A stretch of DNA of 5,578 bases from Synergistaceae bacterium (GTDB lineage Bacteria > Synergistota > Synergistia > Synergistales > Aminobacteriaceae): positions 1-5,578 of the forward strand of contig JAFVEW010000181.1 of NCBI GenBank assembly GCA_017475805.1. Reading direction: 5' to 3'. The notes beneath the pieces are model-generated. The model had not been told where the DNA came from and did no database searches. It saw nothing but the letters and a program-made list of their open reading frames with translations. Shown here one piece after another: positions 1-5,578 of this stretch. Position numbers and translations under genes: made by a program. The stretch's first letter is position 1; every line of letters begins with the position of its first letter.

Positions 1-1
1 C

Positions 2-154
2 ATTCTGGGCGATCAGACCGACCGGCTGCCGGGCAAGCTGATCGACATATTGGCCGTCATCGCGCTGATCGCGGGCACGGCGACGACATTTTCCCTGGCC
101 ACCCCACTGCTGAGCCGCGCCCTCAGCACCAGTTCCGGCAGTTCCTGTTCCTGA
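2..154 (+). pseudogene. Fragment of a BCCT-family (betaine/choline/carnitine) transporter, both ends incomplete
   Basis: The frame is open from the left edge to a TGA at 152-154 and gives 50 residues. Residues 11-38 read as part of a BCCT transporter: a GKLIDILAV helix start, then GTATTFSLATPLLS, which resembles the transmembrane segment of this sodium- or proton-coupled betaine/choline/carnitine uptake family. This segment lies mid-protein in the family, so a full gene should continue for some 200 residues or more. Instead, similarity stops after about position 125 and the frame ends in a short Ser-rich tail. No other forward frame restores a BCCT-like continuation. Codon use is strongly G/C-ending, unlike every other gene here. 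I infer a gene remnant, an insertion or a chimeric contig end. The family call rests on remembered motif similarity only. Confidence 0.5.
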
Positions 155-240
155 ACCGCCCGAACCTGACGGAGCTGTTCCCCCGCACGGCGATACTGCT
201 GTCGTTGATTCAGCCATGTTAAAAAATTCCCTTCATTAAG

Positions 241-286
241 AAATAAAAAAATTTGGAGGAAAAAGGAAAATAACTCCTAATTCCTC
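241..286 (-). terminator. Probable Rho-independent terminator of eno
   Basis: Read on the minus strand just after the eno stop, an outer stem GAGGAA (286-281) pairs with TTCCTC (261-256). An inner AGGA/TCCT stem sits inside it, and the hairpin is followed by AAATTTTTTT (254-245). The left arm is made of the heptamer repeat at 273-300. The stem is short and interrupted, so termination is likely but not certain. Confidence 0.55.
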
Positions 287-300
287 ACTCCTAACTCCTC
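273..300 (-). repeat. Tandem heptamer repeat, 4 units (copy 1)
   Basis: On the minus strand the units are GAGGAGT, TAGGAGT, GAGGAAT and TAGGAGT, with exact 7-base periodicity and consensus (T/G)AGGA(A/G)T. It lies directly downstream of the eno stop and contributes an arm of the hairpin there. The same heptamer recurs at 1659-1686, 1700-1727, 3315-3328 and 5203-5223. Confidence 0.8.
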
Positions 301-306
301 ACTGTT

Positions 307-1658
<1,352 letters not shown>

Positions 1659-1668
<10 letters not shown>

Positions 1669-1686
1669 GAATGAGGAGTGAGGAAT
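1659..1686 (+). repeat. Tandem heptamer repeat, 4 units (copy 2)
   Basis: The plus-strand units are TAGGAAT, TAGGAAT, GAGGAGT and GAGGAAT, uninterrupted. The array is inverted relative to copy 3 (1700-1727) and forms the second arm of the intergenic hairpin. It also overlaps the place where the eno -35 element would lie. Confidence 0.85.
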
Positions 1687-1699
1687 TTTTTATCTTTTC

Positions 1700-1727
1700 A
1701 CTCCTAACCCCTAACTCCTCACTCCTA
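1700..1727 (-). repeat. Tandem heptamer repeat, 4 units (copy 3), overlapping the rqcP stop
   Basis: The minus-strand units are TAGGAGT, GAGGAGT, TAGGGGT and TAGGAGT. The first three bases of the first unit are the TAG stop codon of the S4-domain gene (1727-1725). The repeat therefore abuts and terminates the coding frame, which suggests it was inserted or expanded at the gene's end. Confidence 0.85.
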
Positions 1728-2006
1728 ATTATTAAACGGTTTCTCGTCGGGCTTAACAGGACGCTCCTCTAATTGCTCCCACGAAATTGTTTTAGGACGT
1801 TTCAAAATTGCTTCGTCAGCGCAAGTAACTTTGACTTTCAAAACGCGGTTTATATAAGCGATTTCAATAATATTTCCTTCACGAACTTCTGCCGACGGTT
1901 TACACTCGCGACCTTCGAGCCTAACTGCTCCTAATTCAATCATTTCTTGAGCAACTGTCCGACGTTTGACAAGACGGGCAAGTTTCAAAAATTTATCGAG
2001 TCTCAT
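1725..2006 (-). CDS. rqcP: S4-domain RNA-binding protein, RqcP (YabO)-like
   Basis: The 93-residue protein is almost wholly an S4 RNA-binding domain (about 1-60), followed by a charged, Pro-containing tail (70-93) of no recognised function. The start MRLDKFLK-LARLVKRRT closely matches Bacillus RqcP (YabO), including Arg2, Asp4 and the Lys-Arg-Arg around position 16, residues tied to ribosome contact in that family. RqcP works with RqcH on stalled 50S subunits, where it helps tRNA translocation during C-terminal alanine tailing of incomplete peptides. The related Hsp15 of Gammaproteobacteria also binds obstructed 50S particles, so Hsp15-like is the main alternative. ATG 2006-2004 follows AGAAGG (2020-2015) at 8 bases. 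The stop TAG is part of a heptamer repeat. It is cotranscriptional in direction with eno, but a strong hairpin separates them. No rqcH is in the window. Confidence 0.85.
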   Translation of the reverse strand: MRLDKFLKLARLVKRRTVAQEMIELGAVRLEGRECKPSAEVREGNIIEIAYINRVLKVKVTCADEAILKRPKTISWEQLEERPVKPDEKPFNN

Positions 2007-2053
2007 AAAAAATTCCTTCTTGATTAAATCATATTTTTTAGAGCTATTCTATC

Positions 2054-2078
2054 ATTCTGTATATTTTATTCTGTATAT
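2054..2078. repeat. Pair of 11-base direct repeats upstream of rqcP
   Basis: ATTCTGTATAT occurs at 2054-2064 and again at 2068-2078, a 14-base period. It lies 48-72 bases upstream of the rqcP start, in the divergent rqcP/Synerg-CTERM region. It could be an operator or promoter-overlapping duplication, but in such AT-rich DNA it could also be chance. Confidence 0.45.
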
Positions 2079-2172
2079 CAAACTTAAGCACGAGATTTTT
2101 CATATCGTAAACTAAAATAATGTAATAAAAAGTTTGCAATGATTTTTTATAGCTAAATATATAAAAATGAAT

Positions 2173-2201
2173 TTGACTAATAAAACTTATAGTGTTTTAA
2201 T
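2173..2201 (+). promoter_or_regulatory. Extended -10 promoter of the Synerg-CTERM gene
   Basis: TTGACT (2173-2178) and TTTAAT (2196-2201) are separated by exactly 17 bases, each one mismatch from the sigma-70/sigma-A consensus. TG at 2193-2194 one base before the -10 gives an extended -10 motif. This predicts a transcript start near 2208 and a leader of about 40 bases. Confidence 0.7.
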
Positions 2202-2246
2202 TTTTATGATACTTAAATTTTCAAAGTTTCAAAAGGAGACTTTTTT

Positions 2247-3317
2247 ATGTTTTCAAAGAAAATTTTTTTAGTTCTTCTTGCGGTTTTAGCTTTTTCGATT
2301 TCGTCAACAGCTTTCGGCGCAAGCGTTACTGTGAGCGAACCTCAAAGTTCAGGATTTTTAGTAACGGGCTCGTCTATTTCTTTACCTGTCGAATTTAGCG
2401 GAGTCGCAAACGGAGTCAATTACACCGCAAAATCCGTAACAGACTCGTCCGGGACTGCAATAAATTTTAAGTTTTCTGATAGTGTTTTGACTCTTACTAA
2501 TTCAGAAAAAATGAGCAAAACTACAGACACTTACACGGCCGTTTTTGGAGCTGACACAGCCGAAGACATTCAAGCAACTTTCAAACTTTATACGACTGAC
2601 GCAAGCTCATACGTTGCGAATAACGCAGCGGGACTCGAAATTTTGACGACGCCGGTCGGCGCGGTTTCAAGTATCGACGCAGAACTCAAAGCTAATAATT
2701 TAGTCAATGCCATCGACTATACGACATCGAGCGAAAATTCTTCGGCATCTTACAGCTCGGGTGCGAGCAACGAAATTAAAGATTCTGGATTTTCTCTCAG
2801 CGTGAAATTATCGAACGTTCCTGAAAATAAATTCGCGATTATAGGCTTCTCAAAAGCGGCTTATCTTAACGCAGAAACTTTAGGCAGCTCTGAAGCTTAC
2901 GAAAAAATTTCTGAGATACTAAAAAAACAGCCAACCGCGGAAGAAGGCGGCGTGACATTTTATCTTCTCGACTCAGCTGCGTTCAAAGAAATGGGTATTT
3001 CAGTCAGATCCTCAAATCCTGACCGTGATTTAACAGACTCTGTCGGCGCGGGCGCGATATTCGCAGAAAATTCGATTGCGTTGATTTACGGTGCAATGCT
3101 TGCGGACTCCAGCACGATCGAAGAAGGCACATATACACTTTCACCCGAAGGCGAGAATTTGCTCAACGACGGAGCGAATGACGACGAAATTAAAGCATCA
3201 TGGTATTTGACTTTATCAGACGGGATTGTAGGCGGCTCAGGCGGCGGTTGCAACGTCATGAATTTTTCTGGAGCGGCTTTATTATTTGCAGCGATTCTAA
3301 AAATAATTAGAAGTTAG
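2247..3317 (+). CDS. Secreted surface protein with Synerg-CTERM sorting signal
   Basis: The 356-residue product has an N-terminal Sec signal peptide: MFSKK, a hydrophobic core at about 6-20, and a likely cleavage near AFG-A (24/25). The mature part (25-325) is rich in Ser, Thr, Ala and Asp with predicted beta-strand alternation, suggesting one or two beta-sandwich-like domains (roughly 25-125 and 180-325). I recognise no enzyme motif. The C-terminus is GG-SGGGCN (329-336), a hydrophobic segment (about 338-352) and a short basic end KIIRS. This matches the Synerg-CTERM signal found in Synergistota, thought to direct processing or anchoring at the envelope; Cys335 is the only Cys in the protein. 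ATG 2247 follows AAAGGAG at 8 bases. It appears monocistronic, with its own promoter and a terminator-like hairpin after it. Its stop TAG is the start of a heptamer repeat. Function is unknown; adhesin or S-layer-associated roles are only guesses. Confidence 0.85.
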   Translation: MFSKKIFLVLLAVLAFSISSTAFGASVTVSEPQSSGFLVTGSSISLPVEFSGVANGVNYTAKSVTDSSGTAINFKFSDSVLTLTNSEKMSKTTDTYTAVFGADTAEDIQATFKLYTTDASSYVANNAAGLEILTTPVGAVSSIDAELKANNLVNAIDYTTSSENSSASYSSGASNEIKDSGFSLSVKLSNVPENKFAIIGFSKAAYLNAETLGSSEAYEKISEILKKQPTAEEGGVTFYLLDSAAFKEMGISVRSSNPDRDLTDSVGAGAIFAENSIALIYGAMLADSSTIEEGTYTLSPEGENLLNDGANDDEIKASWYLTLSDGIVGGSGGGCNVMNFSGAALLFAAILKIIRS

Positions 3318-3358
3318 GGGTAAGGGAATAAAAAAATCTCTCATTCTTAATTAATTTT
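3314..3358 (+). terminator. Probable terminator of the Synerg-CTERM gene, from a degenerate heptamer pair
   Basis: TTAGGGGTAAGGGA (3314-3327) can pair with TCTCTCATTCTTAA (3337-3350), giving a 14-position stem with many G.U pairs and one A-C mismatch around a 9-base A-rich loop. TTAATTTT follows. The stem is weaker than the other hairpins and the T run is imperfect. The hairpin overlaps the TAG stop at 3315-3317. Confidence 0.5.
3315..3328 (+). repeat. Degenerate heptamer repeat, 2 units (copy 4)
   Basis: TAGGGGT and AAGGGAA resemble the (T/G)AGGA(A/G)T heptamer. Its inverted partner at 3337-3350 reads TAAGAAT GAGAGAT on the minus strand. The first unit provides the stop codon of the upstream gene. 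It is more diverged than the other copies, so membership of the family is inferred. Confidence 0.5.
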
Positions 3359-3379
3359 CGCTTAAAATTTTTTCTCCTC

Positions 3380-3407
3380 TTGCGTAAAAATCTTAAACGA
3401 CTAAAAT
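3380..3407 (+). promoter_or_regulatory. Possible cstA promoter
   Basis: TTGCGT (3380-3385) and TAAAAT (3402-3407) are 16 bases apart and lie 55-82 bases upstream of the cstA start. The -10 is one mismatch from consensus and the -35 is weaker. The surrounding DNA is AT-rich and other placements are possible. I saw no convincing regulator site. Confidence 0.4.
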
Positions 3408-3461
3408 TTTATATATCATTTCAATTCTTGGAATATAAAAATTTTGAAAGGAGATTTTTTT

Positions 3462-4973
3462 ATGTATTCGTTTTTAGGCGGCCTTGTAATTTTAATTCTC
3501 GGCTATTTTATCTACGGCGGAATCGTTGATAAAGTTTTCGCCCCTGACGACAGAAAAACACCTTGCGTTGCGCACCCTGACGGAGTTGACTATGTTCCTA
3601 TCACACCGGGCAGAGCGTTTTTAATTCAGCTTCTTAACATCGCAGGACTTGGGCCTATATTCGGAGCTTTAACAGGCGCGATTTGGGGACCTCAGGTTTA
3701 TTTATGGATAGTATTCGGAACGATTTTAGCCGGAGCTGTTCATGATTATCTTGTCGGTATGCTTTCAGTTCGTAACGACGGCGCGAGCGTTTCAGAAATC
3801 ACAGGAAAATATCTCGGCGGTTTCATGCTTCATGTTATGAGATTGTTCTCAGTCGTGTTGCTTGTCATGGTCGGCGTTGTCTTCATGGTAGGACCGGCAG
3901 GATTGCTTGCTATCATGGTAACTCAAGGAACGAGCGGTGCTGTAGGTGCTGGCGGAGCTGCTGCTTCTTTCATGGGATATTCAACAGCAGAATGGACGAA
4001 AATTTTAACGGTTGTAATTCTCGTTTATTACTTCCTTGCTACTCTTCTTCCTATTGATAAGGTTATTGGAAAAATTTATCCGTTGTTCGGACTTTGCTTA
4101 ATTTTCATGGCAATCGGAATTGGCGGCGTTACCGTTTATAATCACATTCAGGGAACAAAGCCCATGATTGAACTTTGGGAAGGTCTCTACAACATGCACC
4201 CGAAAGCTGACTCAATGCCTATTTGGCCTTTGATGTTCATCACGGTTGCTTGCGGAGCTATTTCAGGCTTCCACGCTACACAGTCCCCGATGATGGCACG
4301 CTGCTTAACTTCAGAGCGTCAGGGTCGTTTCGTTTTCTATGGCGCAATGGTTGCCGAAGGAATTATCGCTCTTATTTGGGCTTCGGCAGGTATCGCTTTC
4401 TATAACGGAACAGACGGCTTCTCAACAGCAGGACTTTTAGCGGTCGGCGGCGGCAACTCAACATCGGTCTATCAAATTTCCGTAGGACTTCTTGGGCCTA
4501 TAGGAAGTATCCTTGCTCTTCTCGGCGTCGTAGCTTGCCCGATTACTTCAGGCGATACAGCTTTCAGAAGCGCACGTTTAACTCTTGCCGACTGGTTCAA
4601 GATTGACCAGAAAGGTTTTGCTCCTCGTCTTGCTTTAGCTTTACCGTTATTAGCAGCAGGCTATGCTATTTCATTCTTAGATTACGGCATAGTATGGCGT
4701 TACTTCTCATGGTCTAACCAAACTCTTGCTATGATAGCTTTATGGGCTGGTGCTGTATATCTTTGCAGAAACGTTGGCGCGGCAAAAGGATTTATCGCGG
4801 CGATCCCTGCAGCTTTCATGAGCGCGGTAAGCGTTACATATTTCTGCATTGCTCCTGAGTGCTATTTAATGCTTGAGAGAAATCTTGCTTACGGAATCGG
4901 AATCGGTGTTGCGATTTTGTTCTTCATAATTTACTGGGTCAGAGTTTATTCGCCCGAATCAAAAAAGGCTTAA
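3462..4973 (+). CDS. cstA: CstA-family carbon starvation protein / peptide or pyruvate transporter
   Basis: CstA proteins are polytopic inner-membrane transporters; enterobacterial members are linked to peptide uptake in carbon starvation and to pyruvate uptake (CstA, BtsT). The 503-residue product is the shorter form common outside Enterobacteria, whose proteins are about 700 residues. Family motifs are intact: ITPGRAF...AGLGPIFG (47-68); AGAVHDYLVGMLSVRNDG (90-107); ACGAISGFHATQSPMMARCL (263-282); PITSGDTAFRSARLTLADW (360-378); WRYFSWSNQTLA (412-423). Hydrophobic segments suggest about a dozen or more membrane helices. I chose ATG 3462 because AAAGGAG (3447-3453) sits 8 bases before it. An in-frame TTG at 3444 would lie upstream of that ribosome binding site, adding six residues encoded by the leader. 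The HMA gene starts four bases after the stop, implying one operon. Substrate cannot be told from sequence. Confidence 0.93.
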   Translation: MYSFLGGLVILILGYFIYGGIVDKVFAPDDRKTPCVAHPDGVDYVPITPGRAFLIQLLNIAGLGPIFGALTGAIWGPQVYLWIVFGTILAGAVHDYLVGMLSVRNDGASVSEITGKYLGGFMLHVMRLFSVVLLVMVGVVFMVGPAGLLAIMVTQGTSGAVGAGGAAASFMGYSTAEWTKILTVVILVYYFLATLLPIDKVIGKIYPLFGLCLIFMAIGIGGVTVYNHIQGTKPMIELWEGLYNMHPKADSMPIWPLMFITVACGAISGFHATQSPMMARCLTSERQGRFVFYGAMVAEGIIALIWASAGIAFYNGTDGFSTAGLLAVGGGNSTSVYQISVGLLGPIGSILALLGVVACPITSGDTAFRSARLTLADWFKIDQKGFAPRLALALPLLAAGYAISFLDYGIVWRYFSWSNQTLAMIALWAGAVYLCRNVGAAKGFIAAIPAAFMSAVSVTYFCIAPECYLMLERNLAYGIGIGVAILFFIIYWVRVYSPESKKA

Positions 4974-4977
4974 ACTC

Positions 4978-5193
4978 ATGAAGAAAATAATTTCAGTTGA
5001 GGGCATGGGCTGTCAAAATTGCGTCAAACATGTTAAAGAAGCTCTCGAAGCTCTTGACGGTGTTGACAAAGCCGAAGTCAGCCTCGAAAAAAATAACGCA
5101 GTCGTAACTCTTTCAAAAGATGTTTCCGACGAAGTAATTAAATCTGCAATCGATGAAGCAGGTTATGACGTTTCAAAAATCGAAGCGGCGTAA
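4978..5193 (+). CDS. Heavy-metal-associated (HMA) domain protein, CopZ-like
   Basis: The 71-residue protein is a single HMA domain of normal length for a free-standing metallochaperone. The metal-binding loop GMGCQNC (9-15) contains the M-x-C-x-x-C motif with Cys12 and Cys15. The remainder follows the beta-alpha-beta-beta-alpha-beta pattern: VKHVKEALEAL helix, GVDKAEVSLEKNNAVVTL strands, a DEVIKSAIDEAGY helix and a final strand. The relatives CopZ and MerP carry Cu(I) or Hg(II); the Tyr or Phe near the C-terminal helix (GYDV) is common in copper chaperones, so Cu(I) is the likelier ligand. It begins four bases after cstA, with only a modest AAAAAAGG ribosome binding site inside the cstA end, so translational coupling is likely. 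No copper ATPase or metal regulator gene is in the window, so the link with a CstA transporter is unexplained. A hairpin at 5211-5245 closes the operon. Confidence 0.9.
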   Translation: MKKIISVEGMGCQNCVKHVKEALEALDGVDKAEVSLEKNNAVVTLSKDVSDEVIKSAIDEAGYDVSKIEAA

Positions 5194-5202
5194 AAAAACA
5201 AT

Positions 5203-5223
5203 TAGGAATTAGGAGTGAGGAGT
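5203..5223 (+). repeat. Tandem heptamer repeat, 3 units (copy 5)
   Basis: The units are TAGGAAT, TAGGAGT and GAGGAGT, uninterrupted. The inverted partner at 5233-5246 reads AAGAAAT GAGGAAT on the minus strand. It lies ten bases after the HMA gene stop, between convergent genes. Confidence 0.8.
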
Positions 5224-5245
5224 TATTTTTTAATTCCTCATTTCT
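5211..5245. terminator. Bidirectional hairpin terminator between convergent genes
   Basis: Bases 5211-5225 pair with 5231-5245 over 15 consecutive positions, three of them G.U, around a five-T loop. It lies between the stops of the HMA gene (5193, plus) and the right-edge gene (5245, minus), so it could end transcription from both sides. The T run after the stem is weak on the plus strand; on the minus strand T-rich sequence (GTTTTTTT) appears only after about 10 bases. Confidence 0.6.
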
Positions 5246-5578
5246 TATTCTTGAATAAATAATTTAATATTTCCGCTTTCTATATCATATTCAATGTTTG
5301 AAGCAATGCCTTTCAAGACGCTCATCGATAATTCATCGGCCGTTTCCAAAGGATTAAAATCTTTTAAGCCGTGATTAATGTTCATTGTTGCCTCGCCTTT
5401 TTCTTCCGAGTATTCGACAGCGATGTTAATATCAGAATTTTCAAGTTTTGGCAGCAAAATTTGTTGAACAAGTTCCTCAAAGGCAAGCTGTAAATGATTG
5501 CAAATTCGCCCTGCAACAAGATTTTTCTTGCAATAGTTCTCAATGCTTGAAACAGTAGCGGGAAAATCATAATTTTTA
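5245..5578 (-). CDS. C-terminal part of a protein with an HATPase-like domain (5' end outside window)
   Basis: This frame stays open from the TAA (5247-5245) to the right edge, giving 110 residues without a needed start; an internal TTG at 5457 is not a credible start. The pattern resembles the HATPase_c_2 fold of anti-sigma factors: a helix ICNHLQLAFEELVQQILLP where the N-box belongs, the strand INIAVEYSEEKGEATMNI, then HGLKDFNPLE in the place of the D-x-G-x-x-F-D-P loop, and LKGIASNIEYD...GNIKLFI as the closing strand pair. The usual N-box Asn and G1 Asp are not evident (EELVQQ, NHGLKDFN), so ATP binding may be lost. From memory, similar tails occur at the end of some anaerobe ABC-transporter ATPases, which is one possible identity of the whole protein. 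It is convergent with the HMA gene across a hairpin. Confidence 0.65.
   Translation of the reverse strand, partial: KNYDFPATVSSIENYCKKNLVAGRICNHLQLAFEELVQQILLPKLENSDINIAVEYSEEKGEATMNINHGLKDFNPLETADELSMSVLKGIASNIEYDIESGNIKLFIQE

Larger units (their letters stand above)
2007..2246. other. Divergent AT-rich intergenic region (240 bases)
   Basis: This region separates two divergently transcribed genes. On the plus side it holds a convincing promoter (2173-2201) and a strong Shine-Dalgarno (2232-2238). On the minus side I see the rqcP Shine-Dalgarno (2020-2015) and several weak -10-like hexamers such as TAAAAT on the minus strand near 2069-2064, but no clear -35 box. I found no RNA gene, riboswitch or heptamer repeat in it. 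Confidence 0.6.

Noticed and set aside
3419..3450. Inverted TTTCAA...TTGAAA around the cstA ribosome binding site as a riboswitch or operator
   Set aside because: Only six bases pair in very AT-rich DNA with a long unpaired middle; this is not distinguishable from chance.
3444..3461. Upstream TTG as the start of cstA
   Set aside because: The six extra codons consist of the Shine-Dalgarno and its T-rich spacer; ATG 3462 is correctly spaced from AAAGGAG.
4223..4405. Plus-strand open frame of 60 codons inside cstA
   Set aside because: It overlaps the most conserved CstA motif region in another frame and has no independent start signals.
5382..5570. Minus-strand open frame of 62 codons at the right edge
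   Set aside because: It overlaps the HATPase-like frame, which stays open to the window edge and has the more protein-like composition; this frame lacks a ribosome binding site.

Overview
The window most likely comes from a member of the Synergistota (Synergistaceae), probably an AT-leaning lineage. The best clue is the secreted protein at 2247-3317. It ends in Gly/Ser-rich linker, GGGCN, short hydrophobic stretch and basic tail, which is the layout of the Synerg-CTERM sorting signal characteristic of that phylum. The other genes (enolase, an RqcP-type S4 protein, a short CstA, a CopZ-like protein) fit but do not decide the taxon.

Layout, left to right. Positions 1-218 are GC-rich (about 64% by hand count) and unlike the rest. 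They hold a short plus-strand fragment resembling a BCCT-family transporter and look like foreign DNA or a chimeric contig end. From about 219 the base composition changes abruptly. The minus strand then carries rqcP (2006-1725) followed by eno (1599-307). A long hairpin and a probable eno promoter lie between them, and another hairpin follows eno. The AT-rich divergent region 2007-2246 holds a good promoter for the Synerg-CTERM gene on the plus strand. Downstream are cstA (true start 3462) and, four bases after it, a small heavy-metal-associated (HMA) domain gene. At the right edge a minus-strand gene runs out of the window; it encodes the C-terminal part of a protein with an HATPase-like (anti-sigma/histidine-kinase ATPase) end.

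The most distinctive non-coding feature is a family of tandem heptamers, consensus (T/G)AGGA(A/G)T. They occur in four intergenic regions and always sit at gene 3' ends. They are usually in inverted pairs that fold into long stems and appear to act as terminators. In two genes (rqcP and the Synerg-CTERM gene) the TAG stop codon is formed by the first heptamer. Another genome-level habit is that the spacer between Shine-Dalgarno and start codon contains a run of six or seven T in all four genes with a clear ribosome binding site.

Functionally the window mixes core metabolism (enolase), ribosome rescue (RqcP), nutrient uptake (CstA) with a coupled metal-binding protein, and a surface protein of unknown role. 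No complete new defence or mobile system is visible. The items most worth pursuing are the heptamer hairpin family, the cstA-HMA pairing and the anomalous left end.
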